Shown: positions 42,680-51,795 of the stretch, one piece after another | Position numbering within the stretch: the stretch's first letter is position 1 | Layout: the number at the start of each line of letters is the position of its first letter | Source: Rhizomicrobium sp. | Lineage (GTDB): Bacteria > Pseudomonadota > Alphaproteobacteria > Micropepsales > Micropepsaceae | Assembly (NCBI GenBank): GCA_031291635.1 | Contig: JARLIR010000017.1 | Span: forward strand, 1-51,851 | Direction of reading: 5' to 3' | Length of the DNA: 51,851 nt | Notes under the pieces: model-generated | What the model saw: the letters and a program-made list of their open reading frames with translations, nothing else | Database searches by the model: none | Told to the model about the DNA's origin: nothing | Translations under genes and position numbers: made by a program

Positions 42680-45297
42680 TGGTCGCTCTCCGTTGGGCTG
42701 TCATGGGCGAGGTGCCAGCCGGCATCGAGCTGTGCCTCAAATATTCCGCGGCCGCTGACGAGCATGCGGTGAGCGATATCGACCTTTCCGGTCATATCAT
42801 CACTGCCCGGCGCCGCATAGCGATCGAACACGGTTGCGGAAAAACTCCAAGCTCCGGCCGCCGCCCGATCAAGGGCGTCATAGCCGCTGGCGTAATCGTG
42901 GAGTACTTGCGCGAGCAGGGAGCCGCGAGTTGCTTGGACGCCAATATATTGCGGGCAGTGTTCGCCGCCGCGCGCATTGATACTTTCCAAGAGTTGGGTG
43001 AGGCTTTGAAGTGCCTTTTGTGTGTCCTTGTTCTTTGTCTGAATCCACGACAGCGATCCGAGTGCCGCCATGGTCAGGCCGAAGTGATCGCCATAGATGG
43101 CTCGGCTGCGCTGATAGACGTCAAGAACAATGGCATTGATGCCGTGATTGCCAGGCAAACCCGAGAGGAATATAGCCAGCTGAAGTTTGGCCTGTAAGGC
43201 CTCAGGACTGTCTGGCCCCTTCGCCTTCGCCCAACTATCTGCGACCTCGCGTGCCAGCCGTTCGCCCTCCTGCCGTGAGTTGCTGCGCGCATTGATCCAT
43301 GCCAGAAATTGTAGGGAATAAGCCGTCATACCGTCGGCAATGCCGCGATGTGCTTTTAGCCAGTCGTAGGCCTGGCGTGCCATAGTGCTGGCGGTCGCTT
43401 GGTCACCGCGCATGGCGATGATGACGGCAAGATAGCTTTGTGTGCTGTAAATGGCTGGGTCGTCTGGCCCAAGCGCTGCCTTGGCATTGTGATACAGCTC
43501 CTGGCAAACGCGAAACGCCTCGTCGGTCTGTCCAAATGTCACCAGCAGCATTACATAATGGGATTGTGCCTTCAGGCTGTCGGGTTTTCCTGGTCCAAGG
43601 ATCTTAAGCGCTCGCCGATAGGCTGTCTCGGCAAATGAGAGAGCGGCGACCTGCCGGCCATTAGCCACCATCACTTGCACGAGATTGTTCAGCATAAAGA
43701 TGGTCTGCAAGTTGTCCGGTCCGAACGTGTCTTCCATAGCCGCATAGGCTTGCCGCGCCCTGACCTCAACTTCAGGGCCACCGCGCATGGCATCGACCAG
43801 CGCCACGTTGGACAGGGCGTTGACGGTTTCCGAGGCCGTCGGCCCGGCGAGGTTTCGCAGTCCCTCGTAGGCCTCGCGCGCCGCGCGCTCGGCATCATCC
43901 AGTTGACCCTTGCTGGCCATGATATAAGCCAAATATGACTGAAGGACCAAGGCGATGCGGAACTGTGACGGCATCTTGCGGGCGGCGGCAAACGCAGTGG
44001 CTGCTGCCGGTTCGATATCGCGATAGTGCTCGCGAGTGAACCCGATTTGGACATAATTCAGGGCGGCCCAAATGGCCGTGGGGCTGCCAGCCCCATCGGC
44101 GTCCCGGAACGCAATATAGGCATGCTTGGCCAATTCTTCGGCGCGCCCGACGTCTCCCTCATAGGCAAGGCACGATGACAGCAGCACCTCGATCGCAAAA
44201 GCCGTTTTGTTGTCGGTACCAAGCTCGGCTCGTATCGCCTCGTGTACCTTTTCGACAATTGGTACCGCGTTCTGATGCGCGTTTTGGGTCACCCGAGTAT
44301 ATGTCTCAAGGGCCATCATGGTTTCAGCTGTCTTATACCCTATAGCCTTAGTCAACCTGTCAAAATTATCCTTGGCCAGCGCTATCGCCTGATCGTGATG
44401 GTTGAGTTGGCTAAGAATCATCGGGGTCGTGGTGTTGTCGAGCGTGGCGTCGATACCGATGATGACGTTGTATTTCTTTAGATCGGCATGCGCCTTTAGG
44501 GCCAGGGGCTCGGCTTCCTGCAAACGCGATTTTGCCGCCAGGATGGTTGCCAGCACCAATCGCGCGCGGGCGGCATAGGCGTCGTCGATTGAATGGGCTG
44601 TGTAGATGGTGTCAGCCTTGCGGGCGAGCGCTTCGGCCTCGGCATAGCCACCGGACCAAGCGAGCGTGAAGGCGAGCAGCCATGCGGCTCGCGCTTGCAG
44701 CAATGCATCACTGTTATTGGCTACCCGGTTATAGGTTTCGCGCGCCAGCTTGGCGGCGGCCGGCATGTCGTAGTTTCTCTCGGCTTCGACCGCTAACAAT
44801 AGCGAATAGAATACCAGCGGCTCGCCCGCACCACTGATCCGTTCGAGCGCCGAGGAGGTTTGAAGGAACAGCGGCGCTGCCTCTCGGAATCGAAAGGAAT
44901 TTCCCAGGAACAAAGCCCGCCGCCCCATTGCCAAGGCGGATGTTTTGGTATCACCCGCGGTCTTAACAACTGTCTGATAGGCCTTAAGGCTGAACGCGTC
45001 GGCTTCGGCTAGATTTCTTTGCAATGCCGCAACGAACGACAACTCGTTCAGCACATCGGCGACATCCAGACTATCTTCACCTTCGAGTCGGAGCCGTGTC
45101 TGATAGGAGTGATCGAGCAGCGCGCGCGCCTTGCTGATGTCGTTAGCATCCTCGGCGGTGTGAGCTTGCGCGATCTCGGCCGTTGCGTCAGCTAGTGCCT
45201 GTTCGTCTTTTGGTGACGCCCAGGCCGGCCCCGCAAGCAAAAGCAGTGCGAGTAAGGCGCTACCGCCGTATTTGGACCTCGCTAATCCCGCTACCAT
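42676..45297 (-). CDS. Exported tetratricopeptide-repeat protein
   Basis: The 873-residue protein has a signal peptide (SALLALLLLAGPAWASP) and then TPR-like helical repeats over nearly its whole length, many with the LxPxH/GPD-type linkers seen in kinesin light chain-like TPRs (FGPDNLQTIFMLNNLVQVMV; LGPDDPAIYSTQSYLAVIIA). It ends with GIFEAQLDAGWHLAHDSP, a tail related to that of the other TPR protein of this operon. The ATG at 45297 overlaps the previous gene by 7 bases; an upstream in-frame start at 45339 would put charged residues ahead of the signal peptide. It is coupled by ATGA to the CHAT gene and probably binds or controls that peptidase. Confidence 0.88.
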   Translation of the reverse strand: MVAGLARSKYGGSALLALLLLAGPAWASPKDEQALADATAEIAQAHTAEDANDISKARALLDHSYQTRLRLEGEDSLDVADVLNELSFVAALQRNLAEADAFSLKAYQTVVKTAGDTKTSALAMGRRALFLGNSFRFREAAPLFLQTSSALERISGAGEPLVFYSLLLAVEAERNYDMPAAAKLARETYNRVANNSDALLQARAAWLLAFTLAWSGGYAEAEALARKADTIYTAHSIDDAYAARARLVLATILAAKSRLQEAEPLALKAHADLKKYNVIIGIDATLDNTTTPMILSQLNHHDQAIALAKDNFDRLTKAIGYKTAETMMALETYTRVTQNAHQNAVPIVEKVHEAIRAELGTDNKTAFAIEVLLSSCLAYEGDVGRAEELAKHAYIAFRDADGAGSPTAIWAALNYVQIGFTREHYRDIEPAAATAFAAARKMPSQFRIALVLQSYLAYIMASKGQLDDAERAAREAYEGLRNLAGPTASETVNALSNVALVDAMRGGPEVEVRARQAYAAMEDTFGPDNLQTIFMLNNLVQVMVANGRQVAALSFAETAYRRALKILGPGKPDSLKAQSHYVMLLVTFGQTDEAFRVCQELYHNAKAALGPDDPAIYSTQSYLAVIIAMRGDQATASTMARQAYDWLKAHRGIADGMTAYSLQFLAWINARSNSRQEGERLAREVADSWAKAKGPDSPEALQAKLQLAIFLSGLPGNHGINAIVLDVYQRSRAIYGDHFGLTMAALGSLSWIQTKNKDTQKALQSLTQLLESINARGGEHCPQYIGVQATRGSLLAQVLHDYASGYDALDRAAAGAWSFSATVFDRYAAPGSDDMTGKVDIAHRMLVSGRGIFEAQLDAGWHLAHDSPTESDQ

Positions 45298-46193
45298 AGC
45301 ACAGCAATCGCGTCGGCCACGACACCGGCTGCTTCCCATTTGTTATCAAGCGCAACGTGCAACCGGAACAACGCCTCCAACCCATAGCGCGGATCCCGCG
45401 TGGCGGCGAGTTCGGTGCCTGCGGCCAGCGACGCCCCGACCAAATCGGAGGATGCGGATTCTTCGTCTCGCGCCGGCGGAATACCCACTCTCACGGCGGT
45501 AAACCGTCCCGTGACTGCATCGCCGCGCGCGTCGGTGATGCGAAGCATATAGGCGCCAGGTGAAAACGTCAGAACCGTCTGCTCCAGGATCAGCCGATGC
45601 GAAACGCTTTCGCCGCCGGCATAAACCTCGGTTTGTTTGGTCAATACACGTTCGGCAGCGTCAGTGATCGTTAATGTGAATGGTGCCAACCCGCCATTCC
45701 ATTGCAGCACAGCATGGCGCATGCCTTCAGCGATCACGGCACGGCCGTCATCAAGGCCTGGAATATCGAGTGAAAGCTTCATCTCGCTGGAAGTAACTGG
45801 AGTGCGCGTGAGGGTCGATCGCGGATGCGACCATTTATGGCGCACCAAATCCTCGATCGCGGCGGAAATGAAATTGCTGCCAGCTGTTGCGACGGGACTT
45901 GCGCTGTAGACGCGATGCGGTTTGTCGCCACTATTTAGGACCACATCACCGCTGCCGTCGAGATAATGGATGACGACGATCGCTCGCGGGTCATTGGCGA
46001 AAACCTCGTCGCCATTCTCCAGACGAGCGTCATAAGTAATCGGCCGCACCTGTCCGTTGTGGTTAATCCCGCTGAGGGGACCGGCGCCCTTGGTTGCGAT
46101 AATTCGCGCCGCGACCAGATGGCCGCCCAGTGCGGGTGCCGTCGCCAAGAGCATGACCACACCGAGGAATGCCAGGAACACGGATCGCGTCAT
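45291..46193 (-). CDS. Exported FecR-like protein
   Basis: The 300-residue protein has a signal peptide (VFLAFLGVVMLLATAPALGG). Its first mature segment resembles the FecR beta-domain: RLENGDEVFANDPRAIVVIH and DVVLNSGD. A second beta-rich part (WNGGLAPFTLTITDAAERVL, FSPGAYMLRITDARGDAVTG) looks like an Ig-like fold. The C-terminus is helical (ALFRLHVALDNKWEAAGVVA). Unlike TonB-regulatory FecR it has no cytoplasmic helix and no sigma-factor gene beside it. Its ATG overlaps the CHASE2 gene stop by 4 bases. It is likely a periplasmic partner of the sensor; the family call is moderate. Confidence 0.75.
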   Translation of the reverse strand: MTRSVFLAFLGVVMLLATAPALGGHLVAARIIATKGAGPLSGINHNGQVRPITYDARLENGDEVFANDPRAIVVIHYLDGSGDVVLNSGDKPHRVYSASPVATAGSNFISAAIEDLVRHKWSHPRSTLTRTPVTSSEMKLSLDIPGLDDGRAVIAEGMRHAVLQWNGGLAPFTLTITDAAERVLTKQTEVYAGGESVSHRLILEQTVLTFSPGAYMLRITDARGDAVTGRFTAVRVGIPPARDEESASSDLVGASLAAGTELAATRDPRYGLEALFRLHVALDNKWEAAGVVADAIAVLW

Positions 46194-47548
46194 GGCGATG
46201 TCTCCTTTTGCGAACGGCTCCGCTTACGGCCCTCCGTGAACACGTGGTGTATGACGAGCGCCAGCGCCACCAGAACCTGCGGATAGAGGAAAACTTCGCC
46301 ATGGGCCGCGGGCAGCATGACGCTGATCACGAACAGCCAGGCGACATTCAGCAGCGGCGCCGCCGCTTGCTCGAATACCAAGTGTCCAAGCCGAATGGTT
46401 CGGATGCCGCACCACACAAGCCAGGTCACCAGACTCATCAGGGCGGTCAGTGCGATGGAAAAGCCCATGCCGTCGCGCCTCACCCGGCCGTGATGAAGAC
46501 CCGAACGGATGGCGTTTGCCTCCACCAACATACCCGGCATCTCGCCGATCGAAGTGCCATGGATGTCACCCGCCTGATCGGCGGACGAGCCGATAATCAC
46601 CACGCGCCCGGCAAACAACGCCGCCGGATTGGGCAGGACGTGGGCATCCATGCGGGACAGTTCGAGCGCATCGTGCGTTTCGATCTCCTCGACTTTGTCG
46701 CCATCGATGTCGAGTTGCGGCCTTCGCCTGCCCTCGCGCGGATGCCAGGACATCGTGTAGTTGATCTCGGAGGTTTCGTCGGGTTTGGCCAGCGGCCAAT
46801 CCGCCTCACCACAAGCGAAGCTGCCGTTCGGTGCCGCTATGGCTTGCCGCAGGCGATGCAATCCGGCGTCACGCTGCAACACAGCGCAGGCGGCAGCCTG
46901 GATGCCGGGTAGGTTCAAGCGCAATGATCCGCGATGAACCAGCCGGGAGACGTAATACCGCCGTGTCACGCTGTCACCGTCGGGCTGGGCATGGGCCGAG
47001 ACCCACATCATGCGTGGCGTAGTATCGACCACGCCGTCGTAACTAGTCGGCAAAATAACGTCGGGCCCGCCGGCTTTACCGGCCGCCAGCGGACGGCGCA
47101 CAAACAGCACCGGCGGCGCTTTGGGGTCTTCGGCAAGAGCTTTCAGAACCGGCATCAGCTCTGCTTCGCCACCGTTGATGCCGAGGTCGATGTCGACCAC
47201 AATCAACTTTGGCTGGCCGCGGCCGGCCAGCGCCAGCACGCGCGCCAGCACCGCGCGCGACGCTACCACGGGATAGCCAAATGCGGCGTAGTCGCTCTGC
47301 TGGAAATCGATCAGGGCGAAGGGCGGTGGCGTCGACGCTTCATTGGTATCGGCGCGAATTTCCTGCGCCCGGTCGCGGACGCCGAGTTCCTCGTCGCCGA
47401 TGAAGGAATAGTCGCGCACCAAGCAGACCACGAGAAAGGTGACTACGCCGAGAACCATAACCGCCAGCGGTTCGCGGCCGCGACTGAGAATGTACCGGCC
47501 CCCCCGCCACAACTGGCGCGCAACGCGGCCTATCCCTCTTTGGCTCAT
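46190..47548 (-). CDS. CHASE2-domain membrane sensor without output domain
   Basis: The 452-residue protein has one N-terminal membrane segment (AVMVLGVVTFLVVCLV), a large CHASE2 extracytoplasmic domain (about residues 50-345: FALIDFQQSDYAAFGYPVVA, LIVVDIDLGINGG, RVVIIGSSADQAGDIHGTSI) and three C-terminal membrane segments. CHASE2 normally precedes a kinase, cyclase or diguanylate cyclase domain, but here the protein ends after the last membrane segment with a basic tail (EGRKRSRSQKETSP). So any signal must go through partner proteins. It overlaps both neighbouring genes by 4 bases, pointing to a coupled complex with the TPR and FecR-like proteins. Confidence 0.9.
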   Translation of the reverse strand: MSQRGIGRVARQLWRGGRYILSRGREPLAVMVLGVVTFLVVCLVRDYSFIGDEELGVRDRAQEIRADTNEASTPPPFALIDFQQSDYAAFGYPVVASRAVLARVLALAGRGQPKLIVVDIDLGINGGEAELMPVLKALAEDPKAPPVLFVRRPLAAGKAGGPDVILPTSYDGVVDTTPRMMWVSAHAQPDGDSVTRRYYVSRLVHRGSLRLNLPGIQAAACAVLQRDAGLHRLRQAIAAPNGSFACGEADWPLAKPDETSEINYTMSWHPREGRRRPQLDIDGDKVEEIETHDALELSRMDAHVLPNPAALFAGRVVIIGSSADQAGDIHGTSIGEMPGMLVEANAIRSGLHHGRVRRDGMGFSIALTALMSLVTWLVWCGIRTIRLGHLVFEQAAAPLLNVAWLFVISVMLPAAHGEVFLYPQVLVALALVIHHVFTEGRKRSRSQKETSP

Positions 47549-49023
47549 GGCTGCTGTGCTCCTAGCCAGGCGGCGTCAAGCTCAGCGGCGAAAATCCACC
47601 GTGCGTCCCGCAGTGTCCGGTTGATCAGGGTTGATTGCAGATCGAGCGCGGTTTGGTCGGTCTGATATTGATCGACCTTGGCGCGCCGCCATACCGCATC
47701 CGTAGCGACACGAAGATCGTCCAGACCGAGGGCGCAGTGGTGCAGCGTGCGACAGCGCAGAATGCCAAGTGTGGCGCGGGTCTTAACCGTCTGTGGCTGA
47801 TCGGGACCGTAGCGGCGGGCGAAACCCGTCACCGCTGTCGCCTGGATCTGTTCGGATCTTTCGGTCTGTCCGGACTTTCCCAGGATGTCCGCCAGATTGC
47901 TTTGCGCGAGCAACGTGGTCGGATGGTCGGCACCCAGCGCCGCCGTGGCATCGGCGACCATCCGCTCAGCATAGGGCCTGGCTTCGTCATAACGGCCGAG
48001 TCGCTCCAGCACCGTCGCCAAGGCATCCAGGGCATTCAGCGTGAATGGGTGATGTTCTCCCGCGACCTTCTCAAGGGCTTTCCACGATTGGCGGGCTGGT
48101 TCCAGCGCCTCGGCGTGCCGGCCAAGTTCGGTGCGGATGATGGCGACGTTCGTCAGTGTCGCCAGTGTGTCGGGATCCTCGGACCCCAGCGCTGTACGAC
48201 GCGCCTCATATACCATCTCGGTCAAGGGTAACGCCTCGCCGAACTGGCCCTGGGCGCCTAGGGCTGCTGCCACATTGTTAGCGGCAATCAGCGTGACGGG
48301 ATGGTCCTTACCCTGGTGTTTCTGGCGCTGCAGCCAGACTGTGCGAAACAGCCTCTCGGCTTCGGCAAAGTGGCCGCGATCCGCCATCACCGCCGCGATG
48401 TTGTTGAGAACCGAAAGCGCGTCGTCGCTGTCGGCCAAGCCAGCGCCGGCAAGTGCTGCGTACACCGACTGATAACTCGCTTCGGCCGCTGCAAAGCGGC
48501 CTTCATCTTCCAATACGACGGCGAGGTTGTTGGTGACCTCGAGTTTGGCCGCGGCCGCCTCTTCGCTGTTCACGAGATCGAGTTTGGCGAGTATCAGGCG
48601 GCATTCGCGTTCGGCCTCGGCAAAGTGACCTCCGCCGCCATTTGCGGCGGCTCGCGCCGCCCTTGCCAGAAGAGTATCGACACCGTTTTCACCCTCGACC
48701 TTGATCCACAGATGCATCAAGTCGTCGAACGCCTTAGCCGCAGCCGTATAATGGTTCTGCGCCAGGATCGCAGCAGCCATGCGATTGCGGGTCTCGAGGG
48801 CTGCTGGACTGGTTTCGGGCGTCAGCCCTTCGAGCAGCGTCGCATAGCCCTTCTCTGCCTCGCCATACCGCCCGGCGTGATCGGCGGACATCGCAAAATC
48901 GAGCAGTGCTTCGGTGGTTTTTGGGTCATAGCTGCCAAGGCGCTCCGACCTGACATGATAAAGCTGACCAAATAGGGTGGCAGCGTCATCGTACCGACCG
49001 ATATGCTCAGGGTCACGACTCAT
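47545..49023 (-). CDS. Cytoplasmic tetratricopeptide-repeat protein
   Basis: The 492-residue protein has no signal peptide. It consists of kinesin light chain-like TPRs with YxxAxxLxxxxxxxxxxxLGxxxPxT spacing, for example YDDAATLFGQLYHVRSERLG and FAEAERLFRTVWLQRQKHQG. The C-terminal tail (ARWIFAAELDAAWLGAQQP) resembles the tail of the exported TPR protein of the same operon. It is the first gene of the cargo operon and starts only 20 bases from the divergent primase-type gene, leaving no room for separate promoters. It may be the inner-side scaffold for the CHASE2 sensor. Confidence 0.88.
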   Translation of the reverse strand: MSRDPEHIGRYDDAATLFGQLYHVRSERLGSYDPKTTEALLDFAMSADHAGRYGEAEKGYATLLEGLTPETSPAALETRNRMAAAILAQNHYTAAAKAFDDLMHLWIKVEGENGVDTLLARAARAAANGGGGHFAEAERECRLILAKLDLVNSEEAAAAKLEVTNNLAVVLEDEGRFAAAEASYQSVYAALAGAGLADSDDALSVLNNIAAVMADRGHFAEAERLFRTVWLQRQKHQGKDHPVTLIAANNVAAALGAQGQFGEALPLTEMVYEARRTALGSEDPDTLATLTNVAIIRTELGRHAEALEPARQSWKALEKVAGEHHPFTLNALDALATVLERLGRYDEARPYAERMVADATAALGADHPTTLLAQSNLADILGKSGQTERSEQIQATAVTGFARRYGPDQPQTVKTRATLGILRCRTLHHCALGLDDLRVATDAVWRRAKVDQYQTDQTALDLQSTLINRTLRDARWIFAAELDAAWLGAQQP

Positions 49024-49043
49024 CCATGCCGTGATCGATAACG

Positions 49044-50192
49044 ATGGACATGAAAGGTGACGACAAGAAGGAATCCGCTTCCAAGAGATGGATGCGGTCG
49101 CCTGAACGACGCACCTATTGCGACGGCGTGACTTTCATGCCGTCCGGCAATGTCTCCAACGACACTCTTAATCTCTGGCGTGGCTGGGCTGTGTCGCCAG
49201 ATCCTAGCGCTTCATGCAAACTACTCGTTGCGCACGTTCGCGATGTCATTTGCTCTGGCAATGCTGGATACGCCAAATTCGTATTGGGCTGGCTCGCAGA
49301 CCTCGTGCAGCACCCCGATAAAAAACCTGGCGTAGCGATGGTCTTGAAGGGTGGTAAAGGCGTCGGAAAGGACACCTTAGGCGAATATGTGGCGCGTATG
49401 ATCGGTCGTCGCCACGCACCTACAGTCTCGCAATCGGCGCACATTACTGGGCGTTTCAACAGCCGCTTATCGGCCGCCCTCTTGCTTCACATACAGGAGG
49501 GTATTTGGGCCGGAGACAAAGAAGACGAATCCGTACTGAAATACCTGATCACTTCGTCGACAGTGGAAATTGAGCGCAAAGGTATCGACTCTACTAGCGA
49601 GCCATCCTTCTTCCGAATATTTATGACTGCTAACGCGGATTGGGTTGTTCCCGCATCCGAAGACGAACGACGTTTCGCGGTGTTCGAAGTTTCGAGCACC
49701 CGCCGAGGCGACAGAAAATATTTCGACGCTCTTCACGCAGAAATGGAAAACGGCGGACCAGCTGCCCTGTTGCATTTCTTGCAAGAGTACGACTTGTCAA
49801 ATTTTGATGTTCACGATGTCCCGGCTACCGAGGGTCTTTGCAATCAGAAGCTCGCAACCCTTAAAGATATACAAGCGTGGTGGTACGACCGCCTGACAGT
49901 TGGTATTCCACCCAACGGCTCCGATGCACAATGCTGGTTCTCTGAAATACAAATTTCTCGCGAGGCCCTGAGGCGCGACTATATGGATTGGCGGCTATCG
50001 CAAAAACATCAAAGCAATCCGCTTGACGAAGCGCGGTTTGGTAGGGCCATGCGCGAAATGGTGCCGTCATTGAAGTCCCGAAGACCACGGGATAATGGCA
50101 GTCGTTCCTGGCAATACACGTTCCCACCGCTAGCCGTTTGCCGTCCTGAATTCGAGGCTAAGTTAGGTTCAACCATTAAGTGGGAAGACTAA
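49044..50192 (+). CDS. DUF5906 primase/helicase-type protein, N-terminally truncated
   Basis: The 382-residue protein matches the helicase part of phage or satellite primase-helicases (DUF5906 type): RRTYCDGVTFMPSG and NLWRGWAVSP near the start, Walker A GGKGVGKD at 103-110, then a LLHIQEGIWAGDK Walker B-like segment and FRIFMTANADWVVPASEDER. Full-length relatives have a primase or polymerase domain before this, which is absent. A TGA lies three codons upstream of the ATG, and the divergent cargo operon begins 20 bases away, so the front of the gene was probably removed when the cargo was acquired. ATP binding could survive; replication function is doubtful. Confidence 0.8.
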   Translation: MDMKGDDKKESASKRWMRSPERRTYCDGVTFMPSGNVSNDTLNLWRGWAVSPDPSASCKLLVAHVRDVICSGNAGYAKFVLGWLADLVQHPDKKPGVAMVLKGGKGVGKDTLGEYVARMIGRRHAPTVSQSAHITGRFNSRLSAALLLHIQEGIWAGDKEDESVLKYLITSSTVEIERKGIDSTSEPSFFRIFMTANADWVVPASEDERRFAVFEVSSTRRGDRKYFDALHAEMENGGPAALLHFLQEYDLSNFDVHDVPATEGLCNQKLATLKDIQAWWYDRLTVGIPPNGSDAQCWFSEIQISREALRRDYMDWRLSQKHQSNPLDEARFGRAMREMVPSLKSRRPRDNGSRSWQYTFPPLAVCRPEFEAKLGSTIKWED

Positions 50193-50323
50193 GCAGTGAT
50201 AACTGTTCAAGTCTGCGCAGAGTTTCGGTATGGAAAGGGACAGTCCGACCCGGAGCCCTTTGGCCGGCCGCACTCCGTACACCACGTGACTTTCATCTGA
50301 CACCAAATTCCCATACCGCGCTG

Positions 50324-50345
50324 GAGATGTTATGCTGAGCATCTC
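50324..50345. terminator. Possible bidirectional hairpin between primase-type gene and integrase
   Basis: GAGATG (50324-50329) and CATCTC (50340-50345) form a stem with a 10-base loop between two convergent genes. There is no T-tract on either side, so the terminator call is weak. Confidence 0.3.
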
Positions 50346-50376
50346 TGGTTCTGGTTGACGAACAACAATGCAGCGT

Positions 50377-51546
50377 TCAGATAAAACCTTCAGCTTCCTT
50401 TGCCTCTAGGAGATTGCCCCACCATTGCAGAAGCTCGCGGCGCTGTGTCATATATTCGGCGGCGTTGTACGCACCGCGAACAGCATCACAATCCCCGTGC
50501 GCCAGGGCCATCTCAATCCAATCTCTGTTCCACTTCCCCGACTCATTCGCTGCCGTCGAAAATGTCGTACGGAAACCGTGAACAGTGGCCTTCCCGTAAA
50601 ACCCATTATTGTAAAGAATGGTCAACATGGCGTTTTCACTGATTACGCCGCTGCGCGTGTCCGACGCGAACAGGAGATTGCCGGTCTGCCCTTCCTCACG
50701 GATGGCTTCAAGGGTTCGCAGGGCCTGCTTAGATAAGGGTATGATATGCTCGCGCCCCATCTTCATTCTGTCGGCCGGTAGGCGCCATATGGGCTCCGGG
50801 CCCTCAAGGGCTTCGAACTCTGACCATTTAGCAAATCGGATTTCGTCCGTGCGAGCGACTGTATAGAGGACGAGCTGCAAGGCGCGCTTGGCCTGGGTGT
50901 CGGTAACCGAGCGAAGCCGTGCCATAAAGTCGGTCATCTGATCAAGCCGCATGGCCGAGCGATGCTTTACCCGAGGCTTGGGCTTTAGGGCCGGGGCGAG
51001 ATCACCGGCCGGATTGAACGCGCAAAGCCCTTCAGCGATGGCAAGAGCAAAGATGTTCGACACATATTGCCGGATACGCTTTGCCGCCTCAATGGCACTG
51101 CGACCCTCCACCAGCCTGAGGGCGGCTAGGACGTCGGGGGCGGTGATCTCGTTTATGGGGCGCTTGCCGATATGGGGAAGGACGTCTTGCTCCAACCTGA
51201 GCCAGACGCGGGCGGCGTACTCTTCGCTCAGGACCGTCTTCCGGCCCTCGAACCAACGCTCGGCGACGACCTTAAAAGTCTCTGTCCGTGTTTTGCCGTC
51301 CATGGGCGCGGCCGCTGCTTTCACGGACGAGCGAAGGGCCTCCCGCTTTTCCCTGGCACCCGTGATGCTCAATTCAGGGAAACAGCCAAACGCCGCCGTC
51401 TTCCGCTGCCCCCCCGCGATGTAGTCGCAGCGCCACACCTTGTCACCGGAAGGACGCACTAAGAGGTAAAGCCCGCGGCCATCCGAGAGCTTATAGGACT
51501 TATCTTTTGGCTTAGCCGCGCGCGCTTCCAGTGGATTTAGTGGCAT
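50377..51546 (-). CDS. P4-like tyrosine integrase
   Basis: The 389-residue protein is a tyrosine recombinase with the DUF4102 N-terminal arm-binding domain (KSYKLSDGRGLYLLVRPSG, then VWRCDYIAGGQRKTAAFGCF), a SAM-like core-binding domain, and the catalytic domain. Catalytic residues are visible: Arg in VARTDEIRFAKW, HGFRTTFST as the HxxR box, LAHGD, and the nucleophilic Tyr in GAYNAAEYMTQRR. I chose the ATG at 51546 (MPLNPLEARAAKPKD), the usual P4-integrase start; the frame opens seven codons earlier. It sits next to the tRNA-Leu and will use its 3' end as the attachment site. It appears intact. Confidence 0.95.
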   Translation of the reverse strand: MPLNPLEARAAKPKDKSYKLSDGRGLYLLVRPSGDKVWRCDYIAGGQRKTAAFGCFPELSITGAREKREALRSSVKAAAAPMDGKTRTETFKVVAERWFEGRKTVLSEEYAARVWLRLEQDVLPHIGKRPINEITAPDVLAALRLVEGRSAIEAAKRIRQYVSNIFALAIAEGLCAFNPAGDLAPALKPKPRVKHRSAMRLDQMTDFMARLRSVTDTQAKRALQLVLYTVARTDEIRFAKWSEFEALEGPEPIWRLPADRMKMGREHIIPLSKQALRTLEAIREEGQTGNLLFASDTRSGVISENAMLTILYNNGFYGKATVHGFRTTFSTAANESGKWNRDWIEMALAHGDCDAVRGAYNAAEYMTQRRELLQWWGNLLEAKEAEGFI

Positions 51547-51710
51547 TGGCGCCCTCATCAGACCCACGGACCGTCCGTCTTTCGTCCGTGTTTGACATGA
51601 GACTACATGAGACCGGATGAGACGGTCAAATTGCTAAGTATTTGATTTTGTTGTGTCTGTGTGAATTTTGAGATCACCAGAGACGGCCAGGGACTGTCGA
51701 AAACAGCCCC

Positions 51711-51795
<85 letters not shown>

